Below, piece by piece: positions 37,143 to 46,660 of a stretch of 64,000 bases of DNA. Source of the DNA: Vandammella animalimorsus (GTDB lineage Bacteria; Pseudomonadota; Gammaproteobacteria; Burkholderiales; Burkholderiaceae_C); contig NZ_NSJB01000013.1 of NCBI RefSeq assembly GCF_002285265.1, forward strand, positions 1 through 64,000, in the 5' to 3' direction. Position numbers and translations under genes: made by a program. Position 1 is the stretch's first letter. Each line of letters opens with the position of its first letter. The notes under the pieces are model-generated. The model did no database searches and was not told where the DNA came from. It saw only the letters and a program-made list of their open reading frames with translations.

Positions 37143-37766
37143 TCAGTGCCGATCGGCCAGCGCGTGGGCGATGGTGCTCAAGTCCACGAATTCCAGCTCA
37201 CCGCCGGCAGGCACGCCGCGTGCCAGGCGCGTGGTGCGGATGCCGCGTTTGCGCAGCGCCTGTTCGATGACGTGGGCCGTGGCTTCGCCTTCGGCCGTGA
37301 AGCTGGTTGCCACGATGACTTCTTCAATGTCCGCCTCACTGGCGCGCTCCATCAGCTGGCGCAGGCCCAGCTCGGCAATGCCGATGCCATCGAGCGGGCT
37401 CAGCCGCCCTTGCAGCACAAAGTACAGCCCGTCGTAGGCGCCGGTGCGCTCCATCACGGCCTGGTCGGCCGGGGTTTCAACCACGCACAGCCGCGCCTGG
37501 TCGCGCCCTGGGTCGGCGCAGGTGGTGCACAGCGGCGCTTCGGAGAAGGTGTGGCAGCGCTCGCAATGGCGCACCTTGTGCACAGCATCAAGCAGGGCTT
37601 GGGCCAGTTGCTGCGCTCCATCCCGGTCGTGCTGCAACAGGTGGTAGGCCATGCGCGCGGCCGACTTGGCCCCCACGCCCGGCAGCAGGCGCAGGCATTG
37701 CACCAGGTGCTCCAGGCTGTGCGGCGCGCCGGGCTTGCCGGCCGGGCTCGCGCTCGGGCTGCTCAC
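37143..37766 (-). CDS. recR: Recombination protein RecR
   Basis: Acts with RecF and RecO to load RecA at gaps. 207 residues with a helix-hairpin-helix ([20 protein letters not shown]), the zinc finger [16 protein letters not shown], and a Toprim domain beginning [17 protein letters not shown] and including [14 protein letters not shown]. The start is GTG at 37766. It lies 14 bp after ybaB and forms the classic dnaX-ybaB-recR set in the same orientation. No anomalies. Confidence 0.96.
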   Translation of the reverse strand: MSSPSASPAGKPGAPHSLEHLVQCLRLLPGVGAKSAARMAYHLLQHDRDGAQQLAQALLDAVHKVRHCERCHTFSEAPLCTTCADPGRDQARLCVVETPADQAVMERTGAYDGLYFVLQGRLSPLDGIGIAELGLRQLMERASEADIEEVIVATSFTAEGEATAHVIEQALRKRGIRTTRLARGVPAGGELEFVDLSTIAHALADRH

Positions 37767-37780
37767 GGCGCGCCCAGGCT

Positions 37781-38119
37781 TCAGAACGGCAGCTTCATGC
37801 CGCCCAGACCGCCGAGCCCGCCCAGACCGGCCGTGAGCTTGCCCATTTTTTCCTGCTCGACCTCGGCGGCCTTGCGCACGGCGGCGTTGAAGGCCGCGGC
37901 CACCAGGTCTTCGAGCATGTCCTTGTCGTCGGCCAGCAGGCTGGGGTCGATGGTGACGCGGCGCACTTCGTGCTTGGCGGTCATCAGCACCTTGACCAGG
38001 CCAGCGCCGGATTCGCCTTCCACCTCAATGTTGGCCAGCTCTTCCTGGGCTTTCTTCAGGTTGTCCTGCATTGCCTGGGCCTGCTTGAGCAGGCCGGCCA
38101 TTTGTCCTTTGTTGAACAT
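37781..38119 (-). CDS. ybaB: YbaB/EbfC nucleoid-associated protein
   Basis: A 112-residue DNA-binding dimer. [20 protein letters not shown] begins the long N-terminal helix; the middle sheet includes [20 protein letters not shown]; the tail is Gly-Leu repeats ([15 protein letters not shown]). Located between dnaX and recR, its usual place. Thought to influence nucleoid structure and gene expression; the exact role is not established. Confidence 0.95.
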   Translation of the reverse strand: MFNKGQMAGLLKQAQAMQDNLKKAQEELANIEVEGESGAGLVKVLMTAKHEVRRVTIDPSLLADDKDMLEDLVAAAFNAAVRKAAEVEQEKMGKLTAGLGGLGGLGGMKLPF

Positions 38120-38196
38120 GGTGTGTTCCCTTCATGGTCATGGGTTGAAATCTGTCTGGCCGTGCCCGGGCCGGTGGGTTGCGGGCCAAGGCCTGC

Positions 38197-40347
38197 TCAC
38201 TGCAATGGCGCGGCGCCATCCAGGGGCTGGATGCTGCCGGGCACGACCTCGGCGCCCAGCTGCGCCTTGAGCCATTGCACGGTGGCGTCGTTTTCGACGA
38301 TGTGCTGCGCCTGCACCAGCTTGCGCTGGCGCTCGGCCTCCTGCAGCTGCGCCGGGCTGTGTTCGGTGGGGCCGTGCTGCAGCGTCAGGGCGCCCAGCCC
38401 TTGTTCTTGCAGCAGCGCCTGTAGCTTGCCTTTCAGGCTGTCATTCATCAGTGTCTGATTGGCGATGCGCAGCACCACTGCTGTGGCATCGCATTGCAGC
38501 GGCTGCGATTGCATGGCCAGCTCGCGCACCACGGCCGCTAGCCGGCCTTGCTGGTTCAAGCGCTCGACCAGCTCGCGCCAGCGCTGGGCCAGGGCGGCAT
38601 CGCCAGCAGCGGCAGATGGCTCTGGCGATGGGCTCTGCGGCATGGGCTGCGCGCCCTGCTCCGGCACAGCCGTGGCGCCGATGGTAGAAACAACCGGGGC
38701 GGGCGCCGCAGCAGGCTGCTTTGGCTCTACAGGCTCCGGCTCAATTGGTTGCGGCTTTGCGGGCGGTGACGCTGCCGGTGTGGATTGGGCCTGACGATGA
38801 TCGCCAGCCACCGGGACGGCTGGCTCTGCACTGGCCTCTGCATCGCCCTCCGAAGGCCGGGCGGCCGGGGATTCGGCCTGCGGCGCAGCCACAGGCGCTG
38901 TGGCAGGAGCGGCGGTAATGGTTTGCTCGGCTTGTGGCTCAGTCTCTGGCGTGGTTTGTTCGGTTGGCGCCGCAGCAGGGGGCGGCGGCAATTCCTCCCA
39001 CGGGGGCGGCTCGCTGGGCGCGGGGGATGCGGCGCGGGCCGTATCCACCTTGGGGGCTGCGGCCTGGGCAGGCATGGCTGCGGCTCGCTGCACGGCATGA
39101 GCGGGGGCGATCGCTGGCGCAGGCGATGGCGCCAGATCTGGTGGGGCGGCCGCCAGCCCACCCGCCGCCAGGGCACTGGGGCTGGCGGCAGTGTTCATCG
39201 GGCTTGGGCCAGGCGCGCCCTGGCCCGGAGGCTGCTTGAAGGCCAGCAGGCGCAGCAAGACCATGACCAGGCCCGAGTATTCGTCGGGCGCCAGACCCAA
39301 CTCCTCGCGCCCTTTCAGGCAGAAGGTGTAGAGCAGCTGGGTTTCATCGGCCGGCAGGGCTTGCGCCAATGCCAGCGTGCGGCGGGTGTCGGCATCGTCG
39401 TTGCCGTCCTCCAGGGCTGCGCTGGCCGCAGCGGCGGGCACGCTTTGGTACAGCGCCATTTGCTGCAGCACCAAGGCCATGTCCTCCAGCAGCGATGCCG
39501 CTGGGATGCTTTGCGCGCGCAAGGCATCCGCCAGGGTCACTACAGCTTGGCCGTCACCTGCGGCCAACGCCGCAATGGTGTCGTACACATAGCGACGATC
39601 AACCACGCCCAGCATTTGGCGCACCGTGTCTTCCTGCAGTGCACCGTTGCCGTAGGCGATGGCTTGGTCCGTCAGCGACAGCGCATCGCGCATTGAGCCG
39701 TGCGCGGCCCGCGCCAGCAGTTGCAGGCTTTCCTTGTCGTGCGCCACGCCCTCGCTGCCCAACACCCGCATCAGATGCTGGGCGATGGTCTGCGGCGCCA
39801 TCGAGCGCAGGTTGAACTGCAGGCAGCGCGACAGCACCGTGACGGGCACCTTCTGCGGATCAGTGGTGGCGAGCACGAACTTGAGGTATTCGGGCGGCTC
39901 CTCCAGCGTCTTGAGCATGGCGTTGAAGGCCGTGTTCGAGAGCATGTGCACTTCGTCGATCATGAAGACCTTGAAGCGCCCCTGCACCGGCTTGTAGACC
40001 GCCTGCTCCATCAGGCTTTGCACCTCTTCAACGCCACGGTTGGAGGCTGCATCCAGCTCGGTGTAGTCGACGAAGCGCCCGGCATCGATGTCCCGGCAAG
40101 CCTGGCATACGCCGCAAGGCTGGGCCGTAATGCCGCCCTGCCCGTCAGCGCCCTGGCAGTTGAGCGACTTGGCCAGGATGCGCGACACCGTGGTTTTGCC
40201 CACGCCGCGCGTGCCGGTGAACAAATAGGCATGGTGCAGGCGCTGCTGCTGCAACGCGTTGGACAGCGCCTTGACGACGTGCTCCTGCCCGACCATTTCC
40301 TCGAAATTGTGCGGGCGGTATTTACGGGCAAGCACCAAGTAAGACAT
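38197..40347 (-). CDS. dnaX: DNA polymerase III subunits tau/gamma
   Basis: Clamp-loader ATPase that also ties the polymerase cores together. 716 residues from MSYLVLARKYRPHNF. Walker A GTRGVGKTTVSRILAKSLN; zinc Cys residues in CQGADGQGG-CGVCQAC; DEVHMLSNTAFNAMLKTLEE is Walker B and sensor region. A long central Pro/Ala/Gln-rich linker (about 380-590) leads to the C-terminal tau domain (LAQRWRELVERLNQQGRLAA) which binds polymerase and helicase. No A6G-type frameshift site was seen, so gamma may not be made. TAGAAT lies just upstream. Upstream in-frame codons to 40392 are not conserved. Confidence 0.95.
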   Translation of the reverse strand: MSYLVLARKYRPHNFEEMVGQEHVVKALSNALQQQRLHHAYLFTGTRGVGKTTVSRILAKSLNCQGADGQGGITAQPCGVCQACRDIDAGRFVDYTELDAASNRGVEEVQSLMEQAVYKPVQGRFKVFMIDEVHMLSNTAFNAMLKTLEEPPEYLKFVLATTDPQKVPVTVLSRCLQFNLRSMAPQTIAQHLMRVLGSEGVAHDKESLQLLARAAHGSMRDALSLTDQAIAYGNGALQEDTVRQMLGVVDRRYVYDTIAALAAGDGQAVVTLADALRAQSIPAASLLEDMALVLQQMALYQSVPAAAASAALEDGNDDADTRRTLALAQALPADETQLLYTFCLKGREELGLAPDEYSGLVMVLLRLLAFKQPPGQGAPGPSPMNTAASPSALAAGGLAAAPPDLAPSPAPAIAPAHAVQRAAAMPAQAAAPKVDTARAASPAPSEPPPWEELPPPPAAAPTEQTTPETEPQAEQTITAAPATAPVAAPQAESPAARPSEGDAEASAEPAVPVAGDHRQAQSTPAASPPAKPQPIEPEPVEPKQPAAAPAPVVSTIGATAVPEQGAQPMPQSPSPEPSAAAGDAALAQRWRELVERLNQQGRLAAVVRELAMQSQPLQCDATAVVLRIANQTLMNDSLKGKLQALLQEQGLGALTLQHGPTEHSPAQLQEAERQRKLVQAQHIVENDATVQWLKAQLGAEVVPGSIQPLDGAAPLQ

Positions 40348-40354
40348 AGCGGGC

Positions 40355-40431
40355 GATTCTAGGGCCTGTTGGGCTTCATTTTTAACCCGCACGCTGGCTG
40401 CCTACGGGTCTGCGCCATGAAGCCTCAACAA
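40355..40431 (-). promoter_or_regulatory. Long imperfect hairpin and -10 box between tolA and dnaX
   Basis: Directly after the tolA stop, TGTTGAGGCTTCAT (40417-40430) pairs with ATGAAGCCCAACA (40367-40379) around an inner ACCCG/CGGGT pairing. On the minus strand the loop side carries TTAAAAA. TAGAAT (reverse complement of 40357-40362) follows the hairpin and stands 9 bases before the dnaX ATG, with no ribosome site. The element may terminate tolA messages and place a nearly leaderless dnaX promoter. Confidence 0.45.
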
Positions 40432-41622
40432 TCAATCGTTGGGCGTAAACACCAACGTGACGGGCGAATGCACGCGGCCATTGTCCTTGGGCAGGGACTG
40501 CGCCTTGTCCAGCGCGCGCAGCACGGCCTGATCCCAGCCCGGGTTGCCACTGCTTTTGGCAATGCGCTTGCCAGTGATGCGCCCGCTGGCATCCATGCGC
40601 ACCTCGACCTCGGTTGCAGGGTTGCCGCTGATGGCCGCCGGGAAATTGATCAACGGCCGCACCTTGGCACGCACCTGTCCACCCCAACCAGCCGAAGGCC
40701 CGGACGATTGCGCGGCCGTGCCCCGGCCGCCCGTGCCGCCAGCGCCATCGAGCAGGCCTTGCATGCGGCGCAGCTCGGCCGCGCGGCGCGCTTCGGAGTC
40801 GGCCGCTTCCTTGGCCTTGCGCGCGGCCTCGTCGGCCTTTTTCTTCGCGGCGGCTTCCTCAGCTTTTTTCTTGGCTGCGGCTTCCTGCTCCTGCTTTTTC
40901 TTACGTTCGGCTTCTTCCTGGGCCTTCTTTTTCGCTGCCTCTTCCTGAGCCTTTTTCTTCGCGGCCTCTTGCTCTTCGAGCTTTTTCTTGCGCTCGGCTT
41001 CTTGCTGGGCTTTTTTCTTTGCCGCTTCTTCCTCTTGCTTTTTCTTCAGCGCAGCCTCTTGCTCGGCCTTCTTGCGCGCCGCTTCCTGTTCGAGCTTTTT
41101 CTTGCGCTCGGCTTCTTCCTGGGCCTTTTTCCTGGCCTGTTCTTCCTGCTGTTTTTTCAGGGCCGCCTCACGCTCGCGCTGGCGCCGCTCTTCCTCGCGC
41201 TTCTTGCGCTCTTGTTCGAGCACGATCTGCGGATCGGGTGCAAGCGGTGGCGGCGGTGGGGGTGGCGGCTGAGGCGCAGGCGGCGGCGGGGGCGGGGGCG
41301 GGGGCGGGGCAGGCTCCGGTTCGGGCTCGGGCGGTGGAGGAGGTGGTGGTGGCGGGGCAGGTTCCGGCTCTGGCGCTGGCTCGGGCTCAGCCTGCGGCTC
41401 TGGCTCGGCCTGGGCGGCACTGGGCGCAGCCTCTTGCGGCAGGCTGGACCAAACCTCGGCCATGACGCTGTTGTCTGCTGCGCGCTTCCAGTTCGCGCCC
41501 AGGATCAGCGCCCCGATCAGCCCAGCATGGACGAGCGCAGCCCATGCCACGGCGCGCAAGCGCAGGGGCGGCTGCGGCGGCGTCAGCGGCACATGGTGCA
41601 AGGGTGGCGGGGTCAAAGGCAT
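40432..41622 (-). CDS. tolA: Cell envelope integrity protein TolA
   Basis: Spans the periplasm in the Tol-Pal system and links the inner membrane to Pal at division. 396 residues. N-terminal membrane helix AVAWAALVHAGLIGALILGA (about 25-45). Domain II begins with an unusual Pro/Glu/Ala tract (about 75-130) containing several runs of 8-10 Pro, then a Lys/Ala/Glu-rich helix of heptad-like KKKAQEEAERK units (to about 285). Domain III ends in AISGNPATEVEVRMDASGRI and VHSPVTLVFTPND, the TolA/TonB C-terminal fold. Thirteen bp behind tolR. Confidence 0.93.
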   Translation of the reverse strand: MPLTPPPLHHVPLTPPQPPLRLRAVAWAALVHAGLIGALILGANWKRAADNSVMAEVWSSLPQEAAPSAAQAEPEPQAEPEPAPEPEPAPPPPPPPPPEPEPEPAPPPPPPPPPPAPQPPPPPPPPLAPDPQIVLEQERKKREEERRQREREAALKKQQEEQARKKAQEEAERKKKLEQEAARKKAEQEAALKKKQEEEAAKKKAQQEAERKKKLEEQEAAKKKAQEEAAKKKAQEEAERKKKQEQEAAAKKKAEEAAAKKKADEAARKAKEAADSEARRAAELRRMQGLLDGAGGTGGRGTAAQSSGPSAGWGGQVRAKVRPLINFPAAISGNPATEVEVRMDASGRITGKRIAKSSGNPGWDQAVLRALDKAQSLPKDNGRVHSPVTLVFTPND

Positions 41623-41635
41623 GGCTGGCAGACCA

Positions 41636-42076
41636 TCACTGTTTGTTGAACAGCAGCGCCACCCGACCGACCTGAGCATCCTTCAGGGCGTTGTAGGTGT
41701 TGACCAAATGTTCGTAGCTGGTTTTTTTGTCACCGGCGATCACCACGGCCATGTCCTGCTGAGCGCGGCCCTGTTGCAGCTGTTCGGCTTCCCACTGTTT
41801 GGCCAGGCTGCCCAGCTCATCCAGCGGCACGCCGCGCGGCTCGCCCTGCGCGGGACGCCATTCGATCTGACCCGCGCTGTCGACCACCACCTGGGCAATG
41901 GCCGCAGGCAGGTTTTCGGATTTGCCCACCGTGGGCGTATCGACCAGCCCAGGCGTGAACATGGGCGCTGTCACCATGAAGATGATCAGCAGCACCAACA
42001 TCACGTCGATGAAGGGCACCATGTTGATTTCATTGACGGTGCGGCGGTTGCGGCCGCGTCGTGTCACATTGGCCAT
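41636..42076 (-). CDS. tolR: Tol-Pal system protein TolR
   Basis: ExbD/TolR family inner-membrane protein that, with TolQ, converts the proton gradient into movement of TolA. 146 residues: short cytoplasmic N-terminus RRGRNRRTVNEINMVPFIDV, one membrane helix VMLVLLIIFMVTAPMF with the essential Asp in PFIDVMLV, and a periplasmic domain ending VALLFNK. tolQ lies 47 bp upstream and tolA 13 bp downstream, all minus strand. Confidence 0.95.
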   Translation of the reverse strand: MANVTRRGRNRRTVNEINMVPFIDVMLVLLIIFMVTAPMFTPGLVDTPTVGKSENLPAAIAQVVVDSAGQIEWRPAQGEPRGVPLDELGSLAKQWEAEQLQQGRAQQDMAVVIAGDKKTSYEHLVNTYNALKDAQVGRVALLFNKQ

Positions 42077-42123
42077 GGGTGGGAGCTCTCCTTGGCGTAG
42101 GCCTGGCGCGCAGCGGGCCGGAC

Positions 42124-42828
42124 TCAGTGCCCTGCGGCGGTCTGTTGGGGGGCGGCGCTGAGGTTGCGCTGCAGGATGTTGGTGAACTCGTCGCCAAAGG
42201 TTTCCATGCGCACGGCCATGCGGTCGATCTCACGACTGAAGCGGTTGTAGGCCACCACGGCCGGAATGGCGGCAAACAGGCCCATGGCCGTGGCCACCAG
42301 GGCCTCTGCAATGCCAGGGGCGACCGTGGCCAGTGAGATTTGCTCCATGCTGGCAAAGCCGGTGAAGGCGTGCATGATGCCCCAGACCGTGCCGAACAGC
42401 CCCACATAAGGGGCGATGGAGCCTACAGTGCCTAGGAATGACAAACCGTTTTCGATCTGATCGAGCTCGCGATTGAAGCTGGCCATCATGGCCCGGCGCG
42501 CACCATCGAGCAGTGTTTCAGCCTGGTGGATATGGCGCTCGCGCAACTTGTGGTATTCGCGCATGCCATTGGCAAACATGCGCTCCAGCGGCCCAGCCGT
42601 GCGCGCGTTCTGCACCGCTGCGGTATACAGGTCGTTCAGGCTGGCACCAGACCAAAAGTCTTCCTCGAATTCGCCATTGAGCTTGCGAGCCTGCTTGAGC
42701 GCTGCACCTTTGCGGAAAATCATCGTCCAGCTGGCGATGGAGCCCAGCACCAGTATCAGCATGACCACCTGTACCACCCAACTGGCGTTGAGGATCAGGT
42801 GCGTAATGGACATGTCGTTTGCGTTCAT
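42124..42828 (-). CDS. tolQ: Tol-Pal system protein TolQ
   Basis: MotA/TolQ/ExbB proton channel subunit. 234 residues with three membrane helices: LILNASWVVQVVMLILVLGS, GSIAPYVGLFGTVWGIMHAF and APGIAEALVATAMGLFAAIP. The last two contain the Gly/Thr residues of the proton path. The start at 42828 is fixed by the ATGA overlap with the ybgC stop (42825-42828). Operon order is ybgC-tolQ-tolR-tolA; tolB, pal and ybgF are not in the window, since dnaX follows tolA. Confidence 0.95.
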   Translation of the reverse strand: MNANDMSITHLILNASWVVQVVMLILVLGSIASWTMIFRKGAALKQARKLNGEFEEDFWSGASLNDLYTAAVQNARTAGPLERMFANGMREYHKLRERHIHQAETLLDGARRAMMASFNRELDQIENGLSFLGTVGSIAPYVGLFGTVWGIMHAFTGFASMEQISLATVAPGIAEALVATAMGLFAAIPAVVAYNRFSREIDRMAVRMETFGDEFTNILQRNLSAAPQQTAAGH

Positions 42829-43283
42829 TGGAACAAAGCCTGTACGTGATCGGGGATGCGGGCAGGCCGCATGGATTGGCCATTGACCCAGCCAATGCGC
42901 ACCTGGGCTTCGCACAGCGTGCTGCGCTCAGCGCCCTGAATGCGCAGCACCTGCTGGTGCATGGTCATCGACGCGCGCCCCATGTGCTGCAGCGCCGCCG
43001 TCACCAGCAAGGCATCGTCCAGCCGGGCCGGTTGCAGGTAGCGCAGCGTCAAGTCGGTGACGACGAACATGCCGCCGAGCTGCTCGCGCGCCTGGTGCTG
43101 GCCCAGCCCCTTGGCGCGCAGCCATTCGGAGCGGGCGCGCTCCATGAAGCGCAGGTAATTGGCGTGGTAGACGATGCCGCCGGCATCGGTGTCTTCCCAG
43201 TACACACGCAGCGGCAGCTCAAACCCCGGAGGCAATTCGTTTGATCGTTCAGTCACTTGCAAAGCACCTTTACAGCACGTCAT
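42825..43283 (-). CDS. ybgC: Tol-Pal system-associated acyl-CoA thioesterase YbgC
   Basis: 4-hydroxybenzoyl-CoA-type hot-dog thioesterase acting on short acyl-CoA or acyl-ACP. 152 residues from the ATG at 43283; a GTG at 43256 (VTERSNELPP) is an alternative of 143. The active site is PLRVYWEDTDAGGIVYHANY, with the catalytic Asp, and LRFMERARSEWLRAKGLG follows. It overlaps tolQ by 4 bases. The conserved link to tol genes suggests a role in envelope lipid metabolism. Confidence 0.9.
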   Translation of the reverse strand: MTCCKGALQVTERSNELPPGFELPLRVYWEDTDAGGIVYHANYLRFMERARSEWLRAKGLGQHQAREQLGGMFVVTDLTLRYLQPARLDDALLVTAALQHMGRASMTMHQQVLRIQGAERSTLCEAQVRIGWVNGQSMRPARIPDHVQALFQ

Positions 43284-43434
43284 GAAGTGGCGTGCCCTGC
43301 TGGCGAGGCAGCGCAGATTGTATTGAATGCCCGCAGCCTGCGCGCAAACAAAGCTGCGGGCAAATGTAAGGGAAGGTCTGAACGCCCAGGCCGATGCGCG
43401 CAATGCGCCCACTTGCAGCGAGCGCCTGTCCGAA

Positions 43435-43474
43435 GAAAAAACCCCGCTGGCTGGGCGAGCCTGCGGGGTTTTCA
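43435..43474 (-). terminator. Intrinsic terminator of the cyo operon
   Basis: AAAACCCCGC (43438-43447) pairs with GCGGGGTTTT (43463-43472). On the minus strand it is followed by a T-run (TTTTTTCTTC). Lies 26 bp after the cyoD stop. Confidence 0.85.
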
Positions 43475-43500
43475 TTCACTGGGCATGCCAGTCGGGGGTA

Positions 43501-43896
43501 TCAGCGGCGGATGATGTCGCGCGAGCTCTCCGGCACGTATTCAATCTGGTGGTGCGGCATCATGTGGCTGTGCAGCTTGTTGACGATCCAGATCGAGCCG
43601 ACCAGGCACACGGCCACGGTGAGCACCGTGCCCACCAGCGTGATCAGCGTCCAGCCGCCTTCGGTGCTGGGCTTGAGGTGCAGGAAGTACACCAGGTGCA
43701 CGATCATCTGCACCAGGCCCAGCCCCAGGATCCAGCCAATGGTGGCCGATTTGCTGTCGAGCACGTCGGCCATGACCAGCCAGAACGGAATCACCGTCAG
43801 GATGACCGACAGCACGAAGCCGATGAGGTATTCATTCAGCGTGCCATGGCCGGATTGGGCATGATGGCCTGCGTGGGCGTTGGGGTGGCTGCTCAT
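43501..43896 (-). CDS. cyoD: Cytochrome o ubiquinol oxidase subunit IV
   Basis: 131-residue small subunit of cytochrome bo3. His-rich N-terminus, then three membrane helices: LIGFVLSVILTVIPFWLVMA, GWILGLGLVQMIVHLVYFLH and LITLVGTVLTVAVCLVGSIW. Its start at 43896 forms an ATGA overlap with the stop of cyoC. Assists assembly of the oxidase and copper-site formation. The C-terminus has a variable charged tail. Last gene of the operon; no cyoE follows. Confidence 0.95.
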   Translation of the reverse strand: MSSHPNAHAGHHAQSGHGTLNEYLIGFVLSVILTVIPFWLVMADVLDSKSATIGWILGLGLVQMIVHLVYFLHLKPSTEGGWTLITLVGTVLTVAVCLVGSIWIVNKLHSHMMPHHQIEYVPESSRDIIRR

Positions 43897-44567
43897 CCAA
43901 GGACTCCCATCAAGTAAACAAAGGAGAAAACACAGATCCAGATCAGATCCAGGAAGTGCCAGAACATCGACAGGCACATCAGGCGGCGGTTGTTGGCCTC
44001 GATCAGCCCGTGCTTGCGCAGCTGGAACACCAGCGTCAGCAGCCAGATGATGCCAAACGTCACGTGCAGACCGTGCGTGCCCACCAGCGTGAAGAACGAG
44101 GACAGGAAGGCACTGCGGTACGGCGTGGCGCCAACGTGGATCAGGTGATGGAACTCATACAGCTCGATGGCCAAGAAGGCCAGGCCGAATGCCGCCGTCA
44201 CCAGCAGCCAGTTGATCGTGCCCTTCACGTTGCCCTTGTAGGACTGCAGCATGGCAAAGCCGAAGGTGATCGACGAGAACAGCAGCATGAAGGTGTTGAC
44301 CAGGATCAGCGGCAGCTCGAACAGATCGGCAGGCGAAGGGCCGGCAGCGTAGTTGCGGCCCAGGATGGCATACATGGCGAACAGGATCGCGAAGATCAGA
44401 CAGTCCGTCATCAGGTAGACCCAGAAGCCCAGGCCAGTGGTGTTGTTGGGCGAATGGGCATAGCCGTGGGCGTGGCCGTCGCCATGGTGGGCGTGCGGGT
44501 CCTCGGCCACGTAATAGATGCGCTCGCCATTGGGCCCGATGGGCGTGAATGCAGTTGTGCTTGTCAT
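43893..44567 (-). CDS. cyoC: Cytochrome o ubiquinol oxidase subunit III
   Basis: 224-residue membrane subunit. His-rich N-terminus (HAHHGDGHAHGYAHS), then five helices, beginning LGFWVYLMTDCLIFAILFAM; the conserved Glu lies in LAIELYEFHHLIHVG, and later GTHGLHVTFGIIWLLTLVFQ and RRLMCLSMFWHFLDLIWICV. Matches the heme-copper oxidase subunit III family. It overlaps cyoD by 4 bases and lies 30 bp after cyoB. Confidence 0.96.
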   Translation of the reverse strand: MTSTTAFTPIGPNGERIYYVAEDPHAHHGDGHAHGYAHSPNNTTGLGFWVYLMTDCLIFAILFAMYAILGRNYAAGPSPADLFELPLILVNTFMLLFSSITFGFAMLQSYKGNVKGTINWLLVTAAFGLAFLAIELYEFHHLIHVGATPYRSAFLSSFFTLVGTHGLHVTFGIIWLLTLVFQLRKHGLIEANNRRLMCLSMFWHFLDLIWICVFSFVYLMGVLG

Positions 44568-44597
44568 AGTCGTGTCAATTGCTCCATGCCATCGGGT

Positions 44598-46640
44598 TCA
44601 GTGGGCCGCAGCTGCCGCGGCAGCGGTGGCCAACTCACGCGTGCGCGCCTCTTCCGTCCTGGCAACCTGCTCGGCCGGGATGTAGTAATCGCGGTCGTAG
44701 TTGAAGGTGTGGTAGATCGTGTAGCCAATCAACGCCGCGAACGACAGGATGGCCAGCCACCAGATGTACCAGATCAGCGCAAAGCCCAGCACCACCGACA
44801 GACCGGCAATGACCATGCCCGCACCCGTGCCCTTGGGCATGTGGATGGGCACGAAGCCTGCCTGAGGGCGCTTGTAGCCATGGGTCTTCATGTCCCACCA
44901 GGCGTCCACATCGTGCACCACGGGCGTGAAGGCAAAGTTGTAGTCAGGCGGCGGCGACGAAGTCGACCACTCCAGGCTGCGGCCATCGCCCCAGGCATCG
45001 CCGGTCAGGTCGCGGGTCTTCTCGCGCTGCAGCCAGCCCACGGCGATCGAGAGCACGAAGGCCACGATGCCCACCAGGATCAGCAGACCGCCGATCAGGG
45101 CCACGACGAAGTAAGCATGCAGCGAGCCGTCTTCGAACTGGCTCAGGCGGCGGGTCACGCCCATCAGGCCCATGATGTACAGCGGCGTGAAGGCAACCCA
45201 GAAGCCGATCAGCCAGCACCAGAAGGACACGCGGCCCCAGAAGTCGTTCATCTTGAAGCCAAAGGCCTTGGGGAACCAGAAGGTCAGGCCGGCAAACAGC
45301 GCGAACACGACGCCGCCGATGATGGTGTTGTGGAAGTGCGCCACCAGGAACAGGCTGTTGTGCAGGATGAAGTCGGCCGCGGGGATGGCCAGCATCACAC
45401 CGGTCATGCCGCCGATGACGAAGGTCAGCATGAAGCCGATGGTCCACAGCATGGGCACTTCAAAGCGCACGCGGCCCTTGTAGATGGTGAACAGCCAGTT
45501 GAAGATCTTCGCCCCGGTCGGGATGGAGATGATCATGGTCATGATGCCGAAGAAGGCATTGACGCTGGCGCCCGAGCCCATGGTGAAGAAGTGGTGCAGC
45601 CACACCAGCATGGACAGCAGCAGGATGATCATGGTCGCATAGACCATCGAGGTGTAGCCGAACAGGCGCTTACGCGTCAGGGCAGGCACGATCTCGGAGA
45701 AGATGCCGAACGCCGGCAGCACCAGCACATAGACCTCGGGGTGGCCGAAGATCCACACCAGGTTGACCATCATCATCGGGTTGCCGCCCAGCTGGGTGGT
45801 GAAGAAGGCCGTGCCCAGGTAGCGGTCGGCCGTCAGCAGCACAAAGGCGGCCGTCAGCACCGGATAGATCATCAGGATCAGGATGTTGGAGGCCAGGCTG
45901 GTCCAGACGAACACCGGCAGGCGCATCCAGGTCATGCCAGGGGCGCGCATCTTGATGATGGTCACGACGATGTTGATCGAGCCCAGCGTGGTGCCGATGC
46001 CCGCAATGTTCAGGGACCACAGGTAGTAGTCCATCCCCGTGCCCGGGCTGTAGTCGATGCCCGACAGCGGCGGATAGACCAGCCAGCCGGTCTGCGCATA
46101 CTCACCGACGAACAGCGAGATCATGGTCAGCACGGCGCCGGCCGTGGTCAGCCAGAAGCCCAGGTTGTTCAGGAATGGGAAGGCCACGTCGCGCGCGCCG
46201 ATTTGCAGCGGCACGAGGTAGTTGAAGAAACCCACCAGGATGGGCGTGGCCACGAAGAAGATCATGATCACGGCATGCACCGTGAAGATCTGATCGTAGT
46301 GATGGGCGTTCAGATAGCCCTCACTGGCCCCGGAGGAGGCCATGGCCTGGTGGATGCGCATCATCAGCGCATCGGCAAAACCGCGCAGCAGCATGACGAT
46401 GCCCAGCACGATGTACATGATGCCGATCTTCTTGTGGTCAATCGAGGTGAACCACTCGTTCCACAGATAGCCCCAAACCTTGAACTTGGTGAGCAGCGCC
46501 AGGGCCACCACCCCCAGCAGCACGACGGCCACGAAGGTCGCCATGATGATGGGCTCGTGCAGCATGGGGAAGGTGTGATGATCAAACGTGATCCGCCCCA
46601 GCAGCGGATGGACGTTCTCATTGAGAATTGCAGCAGACAT
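44598..46640 (-). CDS. cyoB: Cytochrome o ubiquinol oxidase subunit I
   Basis: Catalytic subunit reducing oxygen to water with ubiquinol electrons and pumping protons. 680 residues with about 15 helices. Heme and copper ligands are in place: [11 protein letters not shown] (heme b), [13 protein letters not shown] (Cu-B His and cross-linked Tyr), [12 protein letters not shown] (two Cu-B His) and [12 protein letters not shown] (heme o and heme b His). The N-terminal ubiquinone-site region has [15 protein letters not shown]. No deletion. It follows cyoA by 20 bp. Confidence 0.97.
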   Translation of the reverse strand: MSAAILNENVHPLLGRITFDHHTFPMLHEPIIMATFVAVVLLGVVALALLTKFKVWGYLWNEWFTSIDHKKIGIMYIVLGIVMLLRGFADALMMRIHQAMASSGASEGYLNAHHYDQIFTVHAVIMIFFVATPILVGFFNYLVPLQIGARDVAFPFLNNLGFWLTTAGAVLTMISLFVGEYAQTGWLVYPPLSGIDYSPGTGMDYYLWSLNIAGIGTTLGSINIVVTIIKMRAPGMTWMRLPVFVWTSLASNILILMIYPVLTAAFVLLTADRYLGTAFFTTQLGGNPMMMVNLVWIFGHPEVYVLVLPAFGIFSEIVPALTRKRLFGYTSMVYATMIILLLSMLVWLHHFFTMGSGASVNAFFGIMTMIISIPTGAKIFNWLFTIYKGRVRFEVPMLWTIGFMLTFVIGGMTGVMLAIPAADFILHNSLFLVAHFHNTIIGGVVFALFAGLTFWFPKAFGFKMNDFWGRVSFWCWLIGFWVAFTPLYIMGLMGVTRRLSQFEDGSLHAYFVVALIGGLLILVGIVAFVLSIAVGWLQREKTRDLTGDAWGDGRSLEWSTSSPPPDYNFAFTPVVHDVDAWWDMKTHGYKRPQAGFVPIHMPKGTGAGMVIAGLSVVLGFALIWYIWWLAILSFAALIGYTIYHTFNYDRDYYIPAEQVARTEEARTRELATAAAAAAAH

Positions 46641-46660
46641 GGTTTTCTGGCTTTCTAAGT

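Noticed and set aside
38197-40347. Programmed frameshift site in dnaX
   Set aside because: No A6G-like slippery run was seen in the gene, so production of a separate gamma form is not claimed.
40348-40431. 4.5S (SRP) RNA gene next to dnaX
   Set aside because: The conserved GGAAGGAAGCAG core was not found; only a hairpin is present.
40700-41220. Short repeats in the tolA region as a possible CRISPR-like array
   Set aside because: The repeats are in frame and encode the Lys/Ala/Glu helix of TolA; there are no spacers.
43956-46658. A 900-codon + strand frame opposite cyoB and cyoC
   Set aside because: His/Gln/Arg/Asp-rich antisense of the conserved oxidase genes, with no homology.
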